Source: Oscillospiraceae bacterium (GTDB lineage: Bacteria > Bacillota > Clostridia > Oscillospirales > Ruminococcaceae). From it: a DNA stretch of 5,427 nucleotides. Below are positions 1 to 5,427 of this stretch, piece after piece. Where the stretch lies: assembly GCA_017483405.1 (NCBI GenBank), contig JAFUWP010000365.1:1-5427 (forward strand), written 5' to 3'. The notes under the pieces were generated by a model. That model worked only from the letters and a program-made list of their open reading frames with translations, was not told the DNA's origin and did no database searches. The translations under genes and the position numbers were made by a program. Within the stretch, counting starts at the first letter, position 1, and each line of letters opens with the position of its first letter.

Positions 1-251
1 TCCTGCGCGCGGAATGCACAGCTAATCATGTAGATTAGCGGATACAGGATAATAAAGCATAATCCGAACAGAATGAAGAATCTTGCAATCGGCCAGACTT
101 TATCCATGGCTTCTTTGCGCTTGAGATACGCAATTTCTTCTTTATTCATATTGCGCATGTGAATCTGACGGATTTGTTTCTTGGAGAGACCGTTGCCGAC
201 AATGTGTTCACCTTCGCGGGCAGGTTCTTCTTTTTTCTTGAAAATAGCCAA
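1..251 (-). CDS. Carbohydrate ABC transporter permease, MalG/UgpE type (partial, C-terminus missing)
   Basis: An open frame runs from the TTG at 251 to the window edge, giving 83 residues. The product begins MAIFKKKEEP, has a charged cytosolic N-terminus of about 52 residues (including LSKKQIRQIHMRNMNKEEIA at 22-41), then a first membrane helix at about 56-76, and continues ILYPLIYMISCAFRAQ, the 'YPLxYMxSxSFR' pattern that follows helix 1 in MalG-type permeases. The EAA loop lies beyond the window. Its position 16 bases after a MalF-type permease supports pairing as the two membrane subunits of one importer. Internal ATG codons at residues 32 and 35 lack a ribosome site as strong as the one before the TTG, so the longer start is preferred. 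The N-terminal tail is longer than in typical MalG proteins, where the first helix begins within about 10-25 residues. Confidence 0.85.
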   Translation of the reverse strand, partial: MAIFKKKEEPAREGEHIVGNGLSKKQIRQIHMRNMNKEEIAYLKRKEAMDKVWPIARFFILFGLCFIILYPLIYMISCAFRAQ

Positions 252-260
252 AATTACAGT

Positions 261-268
261 CCCTCCTT
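261..268 (-). promoter_or_regulatory. Ribosome binding site of the MalG-type permease, deciding a TTG start
   Basis: The minus strand reads AAGGAGGG, overlapping the last base of the upstream permease's TAA stop. It lies nine bases before a TTG at 251. No ATG or GTG lies at a suitable distance, so this site is the main argument for the TTG start. Confidence 0.75.
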
Positions 269-1182
269 TAATCTACTTCGTAATAGATGAAATGATTCAG
301 AATCACGGTAATCAGGCCGACTGCCGCCAGCACGATGATGAAATATACCCATGCCATCGCGGCCGCATAGCCATACTGCCAGTCTTTCTGCATATCCAGC
401 ACTCTGCCCATAACAGCGTTATCAGGAGAAGTGAAGCTGTCGATAACGGTGAATATCAAGCAGGCCAGAATCATCGGGCTGACGTAGGGGAGCGTTATCT
501 TCCAGAAATATTCCCATGCAGTAGCACCTTCCATCTGCGCGGCCTCTTTTGCCGAAACCGGAATATTCTGCAAAGCCGCTAAGAATATCAGAATCTGAAT
601 GCCGGCATTCCACACGATGCCGAAAATATTATTGGAAACGGCTTCTACCATTTTCTGGATGTTTTCGTTAATGCCATACAGACCGATAAACTGGAATAAT
701 TCGCCCATCAGGTCAGTTGAGAACATTGTGGAAAACTGTCCGGCACTGCTCGCGCCGCTGCTGGAGATATTACCATTGATGATGCTGTATACAGGCCCTG
801 TCGCGATGATAACCGGCAGGAAGAAAACAGCTCTCGCAAAGGTTCTGCCTTTGAATTTCTGATTCAGGATAACCGCGATAAACAGCGAAAAGATAATAAT
901 CAGCGGTGTTTTCCAGAGCGTTTCGACCAGCACATTCACGAGATATTTACTATAATTCGCATCGCCGGTGAAAACATAGATATAATTATCCAGTCCGACC
1001 CATTTACCCTGCATACCGCCTTTTTCGGGACGTACATCCATGAACGAATACATCAGGGAATTAGCCAGCGGATATAAGAACCATATCAGAGTGCCGACCA
1101 TCCACAGGCCGATAAAGCCATAGCCATAGAGGGCTTTTCGTTTTTCATAAGGCATCTTGATTTGCTTTTTTTCATTTGCCAT
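268..1182 (-). CDS. Carbohydrate ABC transporter permease, MalF/UgpA type
   Basis: This is a 304-residue inner-membrane subunit of a binding-protein-dependent sugar importer. A basic N-terminus (residues 1-17) precedes membrane segments at about 22-40, 92-107, 115-137, 187-206, 236-255 and 272-298, the standard six. The GLDNY motif after the first helix is at 63-67. The cytosolic coupling loop that docks on the ATPase is intact: KEAAQMEGATAWEYFWKITL then P (212-232), fitting the EAA---G---------I-LP pattern. Between helices 3 and 4, about 138-186 forms a long Ser/Gly-rich then helical extracytoplasmic segment, longer than in the commonest 290-residue UgpA/MsmF relatives. It starts 9 bases after the secreted-protein stop and is followed 16 bases later by its probable heterodimer partner. 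The substrate cannot be read from the sequence; a saccharide released or bound by the neighbouring secreted protein is the natural guess. Confidence 0.93.
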   Translation of the reverse strand: MANEKKQIKMPYEKRKALYGYGFIGLWMVGTLIWFLYPLANSLMYSFMDVRPEKGGMQGKWVGLDNYIYVFTGDANYSKYLVNVLVETLWKTPLIIIFSLFIAVILNQKFKGRTFARAVFFLPVIIATGPVYSIINGNISSSGASSAGQFSTMFSTDLMGELFQFIGLYGINENIQKMVEAVSNNIFGIVWNAGIQILIFLAALQNIPVSAKEAAQMEGATAWEYFWKITLPYVSPMILACLIFTVIDSFTSPDNAVMGRVLDMQKDWQYGYAAAMAWVYFIIVLAAVGLITVILNHFIYYEVD

Positions 1183-1191
1183 GAGAACCGC

Positions 1192-4002
1192 TCACGCTCC
1201 TTTCTCGGCATCTGCCAGCTTGTAGACAATGCCGTTTGCGGTGATGGATTTTTCCGCATAATCTACAACAACCTGCGTACCGTCTTCATAAGTCGTGACG
1301 GAAATATCATTTTCACGGATATAATCTGTAATGACTTTATCACTGACTTTGGAAAGCACATCTTTTGCAAGCTTGTATTCCTGCGCGGCGGTATCCGTCC
1401 AGAACGCATAGTGTGAATAATAATAGCTGTCGAGCAGAGTATCTTTCAGGTCACTTGCTTCGGCATAAATCATATCATAAGCCGGATTGCATCCTGTTGC
1501 GACTGCGGTCAGGAAGGAATCCGTACTGTCAGCACTCGCATTGATGGCCGTGCTCGAATAGGGAAGAACCCCATGCATGACAAGCTGATAGAACGGAACT
1601 TCTTCATCGAAAATATCAAAACCGCTGGAGTGCAGAGGCACATCCGAAATCTTATCCGCGTAGGGGAACGCGTAAGCGGCACAGGTATCGGCCAGCAGAG
1701 ACAGGCCGGAATCCTGAATGCTCTGATAAGATGTCTGCAACGCGGTGACAGTATCATCACGGGACATGTTCTGTTTTCCGTAGTCGCCCCATACAGTAGA
1801 AGTCATCTCTCCGAGGCAGACCCCTGACAGCTTGCGCTTGACGTAGTTTGTGGCAAGTTTCTGATAAAGTTCCGTAAAGACCCCAGGGGAAAGCAGAGAT
1901 TTCGTCTTGACATTGGTATTCTGTACCCCGTAGGATAAATTATAGGTCATCAGACGGGAATAAGAATTAGAAATTCGGATAGTCGTATCAGTAAACGTAT
2001 AATAGCCGTTTCCGGAATCGAATGTCTTGTTATTGACAGCCGGATAAAAATCATATCCCTGTTCATCGAGATATTTCGTCAGCTTATTGAAGCTTGCCGC
2101 ACCGCCGAGTGCCGCGGAAGGCTTGGACTGATAATCTACTTTTCCCGAAATGCCGTCATTAGTCCAGTTATTGTAGATGACAGACATATCATCCACACCG
2201 AGTCCGGATAATTCAGCAATAATTTTTTCGGCTTCGGAATAGCTTGTCATGGAAGTTTTCATCGTGACCGGAATGCCCAGTACTGAACGGGATTTCATCG
2301 TACCGCCGTATAAATCCAGATATAATTCAGTGGAATCGGCCTGTGCTTTCTTGGTGACATTGCCGTCATCAAGCAGATAGTTCCGATAGGTTTCGGCGAT
2401 GTTCATATAACTTGCATCGGAATCCGCAATCGGATAGTATCTTAATTTGATAGTATCGGTTTTGATGTCACCGTCCTCGAATACGGTCAGATTGCCATAA
2501 TCGCCGGACATGGTGTAAGTATCCGAACCGCGGAGCTGGAATGTGAAATTACAGGTATTGAAACTGCTCAGAGACTGACCGCTGACGCTGGCATTCAGGG
2601 AGACATTGCCGTCACCCTTTTCGATGATGACAGCCATCGCGTTATCTTTCTTGACGATGCCGTAGACTGGCATGAGAATTTCTTCTGTCACGGCCGGTTT
2701 TGTCGTAGGGACGTTGGTGATGTCACGGCCGTAAACTTTCTGCGAATAGCTTTTAGTCGTTTCTTTTCCGTTATTGAACCGGATGAGTGAACCGCATCCG
2801 TCCGGAATCACGAAATAGCCATCCTCATCGCCTTCGCCTGCGCCGAATGAACCTAACAGCGTGAGCTGGGTTGCAACAAGGCCTTTATCGGTCATAGTTT
2901 CTTTGATGTCATCACACTTGACGGTTACGGACATATAGTCGTTTTCGAGTTCGTAAGCGACCGGAATGGTGATACCACATTTTTCAAAATTATATGTGAT
3001 GATAAGGCCTTTATCGGTTTCCTTGAAGCTTAACTTTGCGGAATTCCGTGAACGGAGATTCGTTGTGCCTCGGCTGTTGCTGTCACCGTAGGTCAGCACG
3101 ACAGATGACTGTAAATCTGTGACAACTAACGGAGTCGCGGTTTCATCGCGGTTAGCGGTCGGCGGAGATGACCACCATGTGTAATTATTTTTCTTATTTT
3201 CGATACCTATCAGACCGGTATCTTCATCATAATACATCAGGAAGTTATCATTTTCGGCCACGGTCTTGACACATACGCGAACCTGTGTTTTATTGCCGTC
3301 AAGAACCGCCCAGCGGCTTCTGTCCTCGTTCTGATAGAGGGTTGTTTCTCCTGCGCTCCAGACGTTCTGCATCTCGGCGCGGACGGATTTATAATCCGTG
3401 CTGTAAAGTTCGAGAGTCTGTTCATCTTTGGTCAGGAACAGATATTCACTGTCGAGTGTGGAAACTCTGAACCGGATTTTGATAATCTTTTTCTGGTCGG
3501 CATCCAGCACGACAAGATAATTCCCAGCCTCGCTGAAATAGATATGCTGTTCCTTATCGCTGGCGATTTCTTCGAGTTCAGCGGCCATTTTTCCGGATTC
3601 GGCATCAATGAGGGCAAGTTCGGCATGTTTCAGATGCTTTTCCGTATCTTTGACAGCGTCTTTGAGTTCATCTTCATTTTTATATTTTTTCTGCAAATCG
3701 GCTTCGATTTTGTCTTTATAGTCATCCTCACGGAGATAGACTTCATAACCGTCTGCCGTGCCGATGGACTTCATATAAGCTTTGACTTCATCGGGAGAGG
3801 CATCGAATTCTTCTTCTTCCTCCTCAACGGAGATAGTTTCTTCCGAGAGTGCGGCATCTTCTTCAGAAACGGCTTCATCGGAAACAGCGGCATCTTCGGC
3901 GGAATCCGCATCTTCAGCGAAGACGGATGCCGAACCTGCGGAACAAATCAGTGCCATCGAGAGCAGGCAAGCCAATACACGTTTTAATTTCAGTATTTTC
4001 AT
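1192..4002 (-). CDS. Large secreted protein, DUF5696-like, with a glycoside-hydrolase-like architecture
   Basis: Residue numbers assume the ATG at 4002 (936 aa); a GTG at 4014 would add four residues. Residues 1-29 form a signal peptide: basic start (KLKR), hydrophobic core and cleavage after SVFA. No proper lipobox or C-terminal anchor is seen, so the product is probably released or wall-associated. Residues 30-66 are an Asp/Glu/Ser/Ala linker with six consecutive Glu. About 71-151 is charged and helical, possibly coiled coil; about 152-250 is beta-rich and unassigned. From about 253, motifs including YTWWSSPP (274-281), DGYFVIPDGCGSLIRF (394-409) and MPVYGIVKKDNAMAVII (444-460) resemble DUF5696 proteins and suggest a large beta-sandwich. 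About 555-870 alternates strands and helices like a TIM barrel: LYLDLYG (560-566), SVIYNNW (607-613), DFYPAVNN (651-658), GVCLGEMTS (727-735), LLADTCAAYAF (769-779), VPFYQLVMHGVLPYS (802-816). A terminal beta region has TTYEDGTQVVVDY (903-915). This order recalls GH101/GH129-like enzymes, but no activity is known to me. It is followed 9 bases later by the permease gene. Confidence is high for a real secreted protein, good for the family and low for catalysis. Confidence 0.85.
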   Translation of the reverse strand: MKILKLKRVLACLLSMALICSAGSASVFAEDADSAEDAAVSDEAVSEEDAALSEETISVEEEEEEFDASPDEVKAYMKSIGTADGYEVYLREDDYKDKIEADLQKKYKNEDELKDAVKDTEKHLKHAELALIDAESGKMAAELEEIASDKEQHIYFSEAGNYLVVLDADQKKIIKIRFRVSTLDSEYLFLTKDEQTLELYSTDYKSVRAEMQNVWSAGETTLYQNEDRSRWAVLDGNKTQVRVCVKTVAENDNFLMYYDEDTGLIGIENKKNNYTWWSSPPTANRDETATPLVVTDLQSSVVLTYGDSNSRGTTNLRSRNSAKLSFKETDKGLIITYNFEKCGITIPVAYELENDYMSVTVKCDDIKETMTDKGLVATQLTLLGSFGAGEGDEDGYFVIPDGCGSLIRFNNGKETTKSYSQKVYGRDITNVPTTKPAVTEEILMPVYGIVKKDNAMAVIIEKGDGNVSLNASVSGQSLSSFNTCNFTFQLRGSDTYTMSGDYGNLTVFEDGDIKTDTIKLRYYPIADSDASYMNIAETYRNYLLDDGNVTKKAQADSTELYLDLYGGTMKSRSVLGIPVTMKTSMTSYSEAEKIIAELSGLGVDDMSVIYNNWTNDGISGKVDYQSKPSAALGGAASFNKLTKYLDEQGYDFYPAVNNKTFDSGNGYYTFTDTTIRISNSYSRLMTYNLSYGVQNTNVKTKSLLSPGVFTELYQKLATNYVKRKLSGVCLGEMTSTVWGDYGKQNMSRDDTVTALQTSYQSIQDSGLSLLADTCAAYAFPYADKISDVPLHSSGFDIFDEEVPFYQLVMHGVLPYSSTAINASADSTDSFLTAVATGCNPAYDMIYAEASDLKDTLLDSYYYSHYAFWTDTAAQEYKLAKDVLSKVSDKVITDYIRENDISVTTYEDGTQVVVDYAEKSITANGIVYKLADAEKGA
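1197..1204 (-). promoter_or_regulatory. Ribosome binding site of the first permease, unusually distant
   Basis: The minus strand reads GAAAGGAG inside the last codons of the secreted-protein gene, 14 bases before the ATG at 1182, longer than the usual 5-10. No alternative start codon lies between the upstream TGA stop and this ATG. A weak GAGCGG about four bases before the ATG could be used instead. Confidence 0.45.
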
Positions 4003-4010
4003 GAATTTTT

Positions 4011-4016
4011 TCACCT
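4011..4016 (-). promoter_or_regulatory. Ribosome binding site overlapping the YIP1 stop codon
   Basis: The minus strand reads TAGGTGA, of which AGGTGA matches the 3' half of the consensus AAGGAGGTGA. It overlaps the TAG stop of the YIP1 gene and lies eight bases before an ATG at 4002. This favours the ATG at 4002 over the GTG at 4014, which directly follows the stop and has no good ribosome site of its own. Confidence 0.6.
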
Positions 4017-4644
4017 ACACTTTCAGACGGTATGCAATTTCGGTATAAATCGAATATGCAAAGACATACACCTGCTGGAATAACGACAGTAACAGCACCA
4101 GCAGAAACAGCATAATCAGCATGGCGCAGATAGTCAGAATAATCGCGCCGATGGTTTTCATAAACGTGTACTGATGCACGGACTTAATCGCCGAAAACAG
4201 CAGAACTCCGCTCCATAACAAGCCGATGATATGCACGGCATCAATGAAAACTGCCTCATCACGAATCAGAAAGTGTGATAAAAATACTTCAATATAGATA
4301 CTGGCGACATAAGGAATCAGCGCGTAAGCACTGTAGATGAAGATATTTTTCATCGTGCCTTCGCCTTCCAGCAGAGTGCAGATAGACCAGTTTCCGACTA
4401 CCCATGTACAGAATAATATAATCGTCTGTACGATATAGGGGATGATATTGAACATTTTATCGGCTTCGGCATAGAACTGAAAGCCGTATAATCTGTTATA
4501 GAAAATCGAGGCAACGAACCAGAGCAGGATAATCACGATGGAATATTTCATAGAACCGGCTTTTTTCCAGCGCATATCCTCGAAGCCTTCCATCGGATGG
4601 GTGACTGCATGTTTGACCCATTGCTTATTGGTTAAATCCATCAT
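4015..4644 (-). CDS. YIP1-family integral membrane protein
   Basis: This 209-residue protein has a short cytosolic N-terminus with the family's typical opening, HPMEGFEDMRWKKAGS (residues 16-31), followed by five hydrophobic segments at about 33-50, 66-88, 101-124, 135-152 and 162-190. The stretch LLEGEGTMKNIFIYSAYALI (91-110), leading into PYVAS, matches the conserved Yip1 pattern of a G-rich turn, an aromatic/Ala helix and a 'YALxPY' motif. Length and helix count fit bacterial YIP1 (PF04893-type) proteins. Eukaryotic relatives act in vesicle trafficking; the role of bacterial members is not established. Its place between an anchored NHL/TPR protein and a secreted protein suggests a membrane partner for one of them, or an accessory to the ABC permeases. 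The TAG stop is part of the ribosome site of the next gene. Family confidence is good; function is unknown. Confidence 0.85.
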   Translation of the reverse strand: MMDLTNKQWVKHAVTHPMEGFEDMRWKKAGSMKYSIVIILLWFVASIFYNRLYGFQFYAEADKMFNIIPYIVQTIILFCTWVVGNWSICTLLEGEGTMKNIFIYSAYALIPYVASIYIEVFLSHFLIRDEAVFIDAVHIIGLLWSGVLLFSAIKSVHQYTFMKTIGAIILTICAMLIMLFLLVLLLSLFQQVYVFAYSIYTEIAYRLKV

Positions 4645-4649
4645 AAGGC

Positions 4650-5427
4650 TTATCCCTCCTCCTCTCGTTTGCGTTCATCGGTACGGGTAATATCATATTC
4701 CAGATTCGGCTTGTAATGCTTTTTGAGATACCATTTCAGGGCGAAACCTGCAATCACGAGCAGAATCACGACAGCGACAACCGCGCGGATGTGTTCGGTC
4801 AGCCATTCGGAACGATACCCTTCAAAAGCTCTGTTATAGCGATAGGGAGAATCGGCTAATTTAGCGTACTTCATAGAGCCTGCATAATCGCCGTCCACCA
4901 GCAGAGCCGCCGAGATTCCGAGAAATGCTCTGCGATAGTTGCCGTCATATTGCAGAACCTGATACCACGGTTCGAGAGCTTCTTCATAATAGCCGCCGTT
5001 ATACAGAACAGTTGCTTCATGAACAATTTTTCCGAAATCAGTTTCTTCAAATACGGTCACTGTATTTTTTCTGGTATCGAGCACCAGAATGTTATTGCCG
5101 ATGGATTCCACCGCGGTGACTTCCGTGAAACCGCCGAGCTGTTCGGAGGAACTTCCGAAGATGAACAATAAATTACCTTCTTCATCATACTGGAAAACAC
5201 GGCCGGAAGTCAAATCCAGACAGTTGATATTTCCGTCATCGGAGATTTCAATATCACAAATCATAGACTGATAATTCTTGTTTGTATTGCTGTCGTAAAC
5301 GGCTTCGACATCGCCCCATGATGTTTCGAGACTGGAAAAGAGGTTAGTTCCTGCCGGATTCAGCTTCTTGACGGTATCTTTTTTCTGAGATGTAGACTGC
5401 GTACAGGTATAGATAAAGCCTTCGTCA
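4650..5427 (-). CDS. NHL-repeat beta-propeller protein with TPR-like segment and C-terminal membrane anchor (partial, N-terminus missing)
   Basis: The frame stays open to the window edge, so 258 residues of the C-terminal part are visible; the in-frame ATG at 5264 is internal, not the start. Fragment residues about 15-34 (KKLNPAGTNLF) and 58-91 (DGNINCLDLTSGRVFQYDEEG) show the NHL/propeller rhythm of a strand, a D-x-x-G-N turn and a hydrophobic strand; a further blade covers about 95-134. Residues about 139-192 (YNGGYYEEALEPWYQVLQYD, then a second similar helical pair) look like TPR repeats. A single hydrophobic helix at about 213-234 is followed by a basic and acidic tail ending REEEG. With the propeller outside and a short tail inside, it would be a surface-displayed sensor or scaffold, but this topology is inferred. 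It ends 5 bases before the YIP1 gene and carries that gene's ribosome site. No catalytic residues are recognised and the ligand is unknown. Confidence 0.75.
   Translation of the reverse strand, partial: DEGFIYTCTQSTSQKKDTVKKLNPAGTNLFSSLETSWGDVEAVYDSNTNKNYQSMICDIEISDDGNINCLDLTSGRVFQYDEEGNLLFIFGSSSEQLGGFTEVTAVESIGNNILVLDTRKNTVTVFEETDFGKIVHEATVLYNGGYYEEALEPWYQVLQYDGNYRRAFLGISAALLVDGDYAGSMKYAKLADSPYRYNRAFEGYRSEWLTEHIRAVVAVVILLVIAGFALKWYLKKHYKPNLEYDITRTDERKREEEG
4654..4662 (-). promoter_or_regulatory. Ribosome binding site of the YIP1-family gene
   Basis: The minus strand reads GGAGGAGGG nine bases before the ATG at 4644. The site lies within the last codons of the NHL/TPR gene, so translation of the two genes is probably coupled. 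It supports the first of two tandem ATG codons (4644 and 4641) as the start. Confidence 0.75.

Noticed and set aside
181..582. Plus-strand 133-residue open frame across the junction of the two permease genes
   Set aside because: It overlaps both permeases on the opposite strand, has no recognisable domain, and would conflict with two strongly supported coding regions.
1180..1194. Readthrough fusion of the secreted protein and the permease, which share a reading frame across TGA
   Set aside because: Shared frame over a 9-base gap is expected by chance one time in three, and fusing a secreted protein to a permease would be topologically unlikely; no recoding signal is seen.
3544..3987. Plus-strand 147-residue Phe/Ile/Gly-rich open frame resembling a membrane protein
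   Set aside because: Its hydrophobicity comes from reading Glu/Lys-rich codons of the secreted protein on the opposite strand, which yields Phe/Ile/Leu. No gene-like start context is present.
3952..3996. Lipoprotein signal in the secreted protein (Cys in VLAC or ALIC)
   Set aside because: Neither fits the L-[AS]-[GA]-C lipobox, and the first lies at the beginning of the hydrophobic core; a standard signal peptide cleaved after SVFA fits better.
3782..4048. Plus-strand 88-residue Ser/Ala/Glu-rich open frame
   Set aside because: It is the antisense of the acidic linker: GAA/GAT-rich codons read backwards give Ser-rich peptide. It has no ribosome site or family likeness, and it lies inside a well-supported gene.
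4650..5264. Treating the ATG at 5264 as the true start of the NHL/TPR gene
   Set aside because: The frame remains open for a further 54 codons to the window edge with propeller-like sequence (KKLNPAGTNLF), and no ribosome site precedes 5264; the gene is simply truncated by the window.

Overview
The window is one tightly packed run of five genes, all transcribed on the minus strand, so the biological order runs from position 5427 down to 1. Both outermost genes are cut by the window edges. Stop-to-start gaps are 5 to 16 bases, no terminator or promoter is visible between genes, and Shine-Dalgarno sequences lie in the ends of the preceding genes. This points to an internal slice of a longer operon whose promoter lies beyond 5427. 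No RNA genes, mobile elements, CRISPR arrays or long non-coding stretches were seen.

The intermediate base composition, strong AGGAGG-type ribosome sites, use of a TTG start, MsmF/MalF-type sugar permeases and a large signal-peptide-bearing protein suggest a Firmicute, most likely a gut or rumen Clostridia (Lachnospiraceae or Oscillospiraceae/Ruminococcaceae type). This is inferred from style and gene content; no marker gene fixes the taxon.

Layout in transcription order: (1) 5427-4650, the C-terminal part of an NHL beta-propeller protein with a TPR-like segment and a C-terminal membrane anchor; (2) 4644-4015, a five-helix YIP1-family membrane protein; (3) 4002-1192, a 936-residue secreted protein resembling the uncharacterised DUF5696 family, with an acidic linker, a helical/beta N-terminal region, and a beta-sandwich plus barrel-like region reminiscent of glycoside hydrolases; (4) 1182-268, a MalF/UgpA-type ABC sugar permease with an intact EAA loop; (5) 251-1, the N-terminus of the partner MalG/UgpE-type permease, starting at TTG.

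The likely theme is capture or processing of a carbohydrate or glycoconjugate at the cell surface, coupled to import by the two permeases. The YIP1 and NHL/TPR proteins would be membrane partners of unknown role. The solute-binding protein and ATPase expected for such an importer are not in the window. The combination recurs, as far as I recall, in Firmicute genomes, but I know of no assigned substrate, so it is the best candidate here for an undescribed system.
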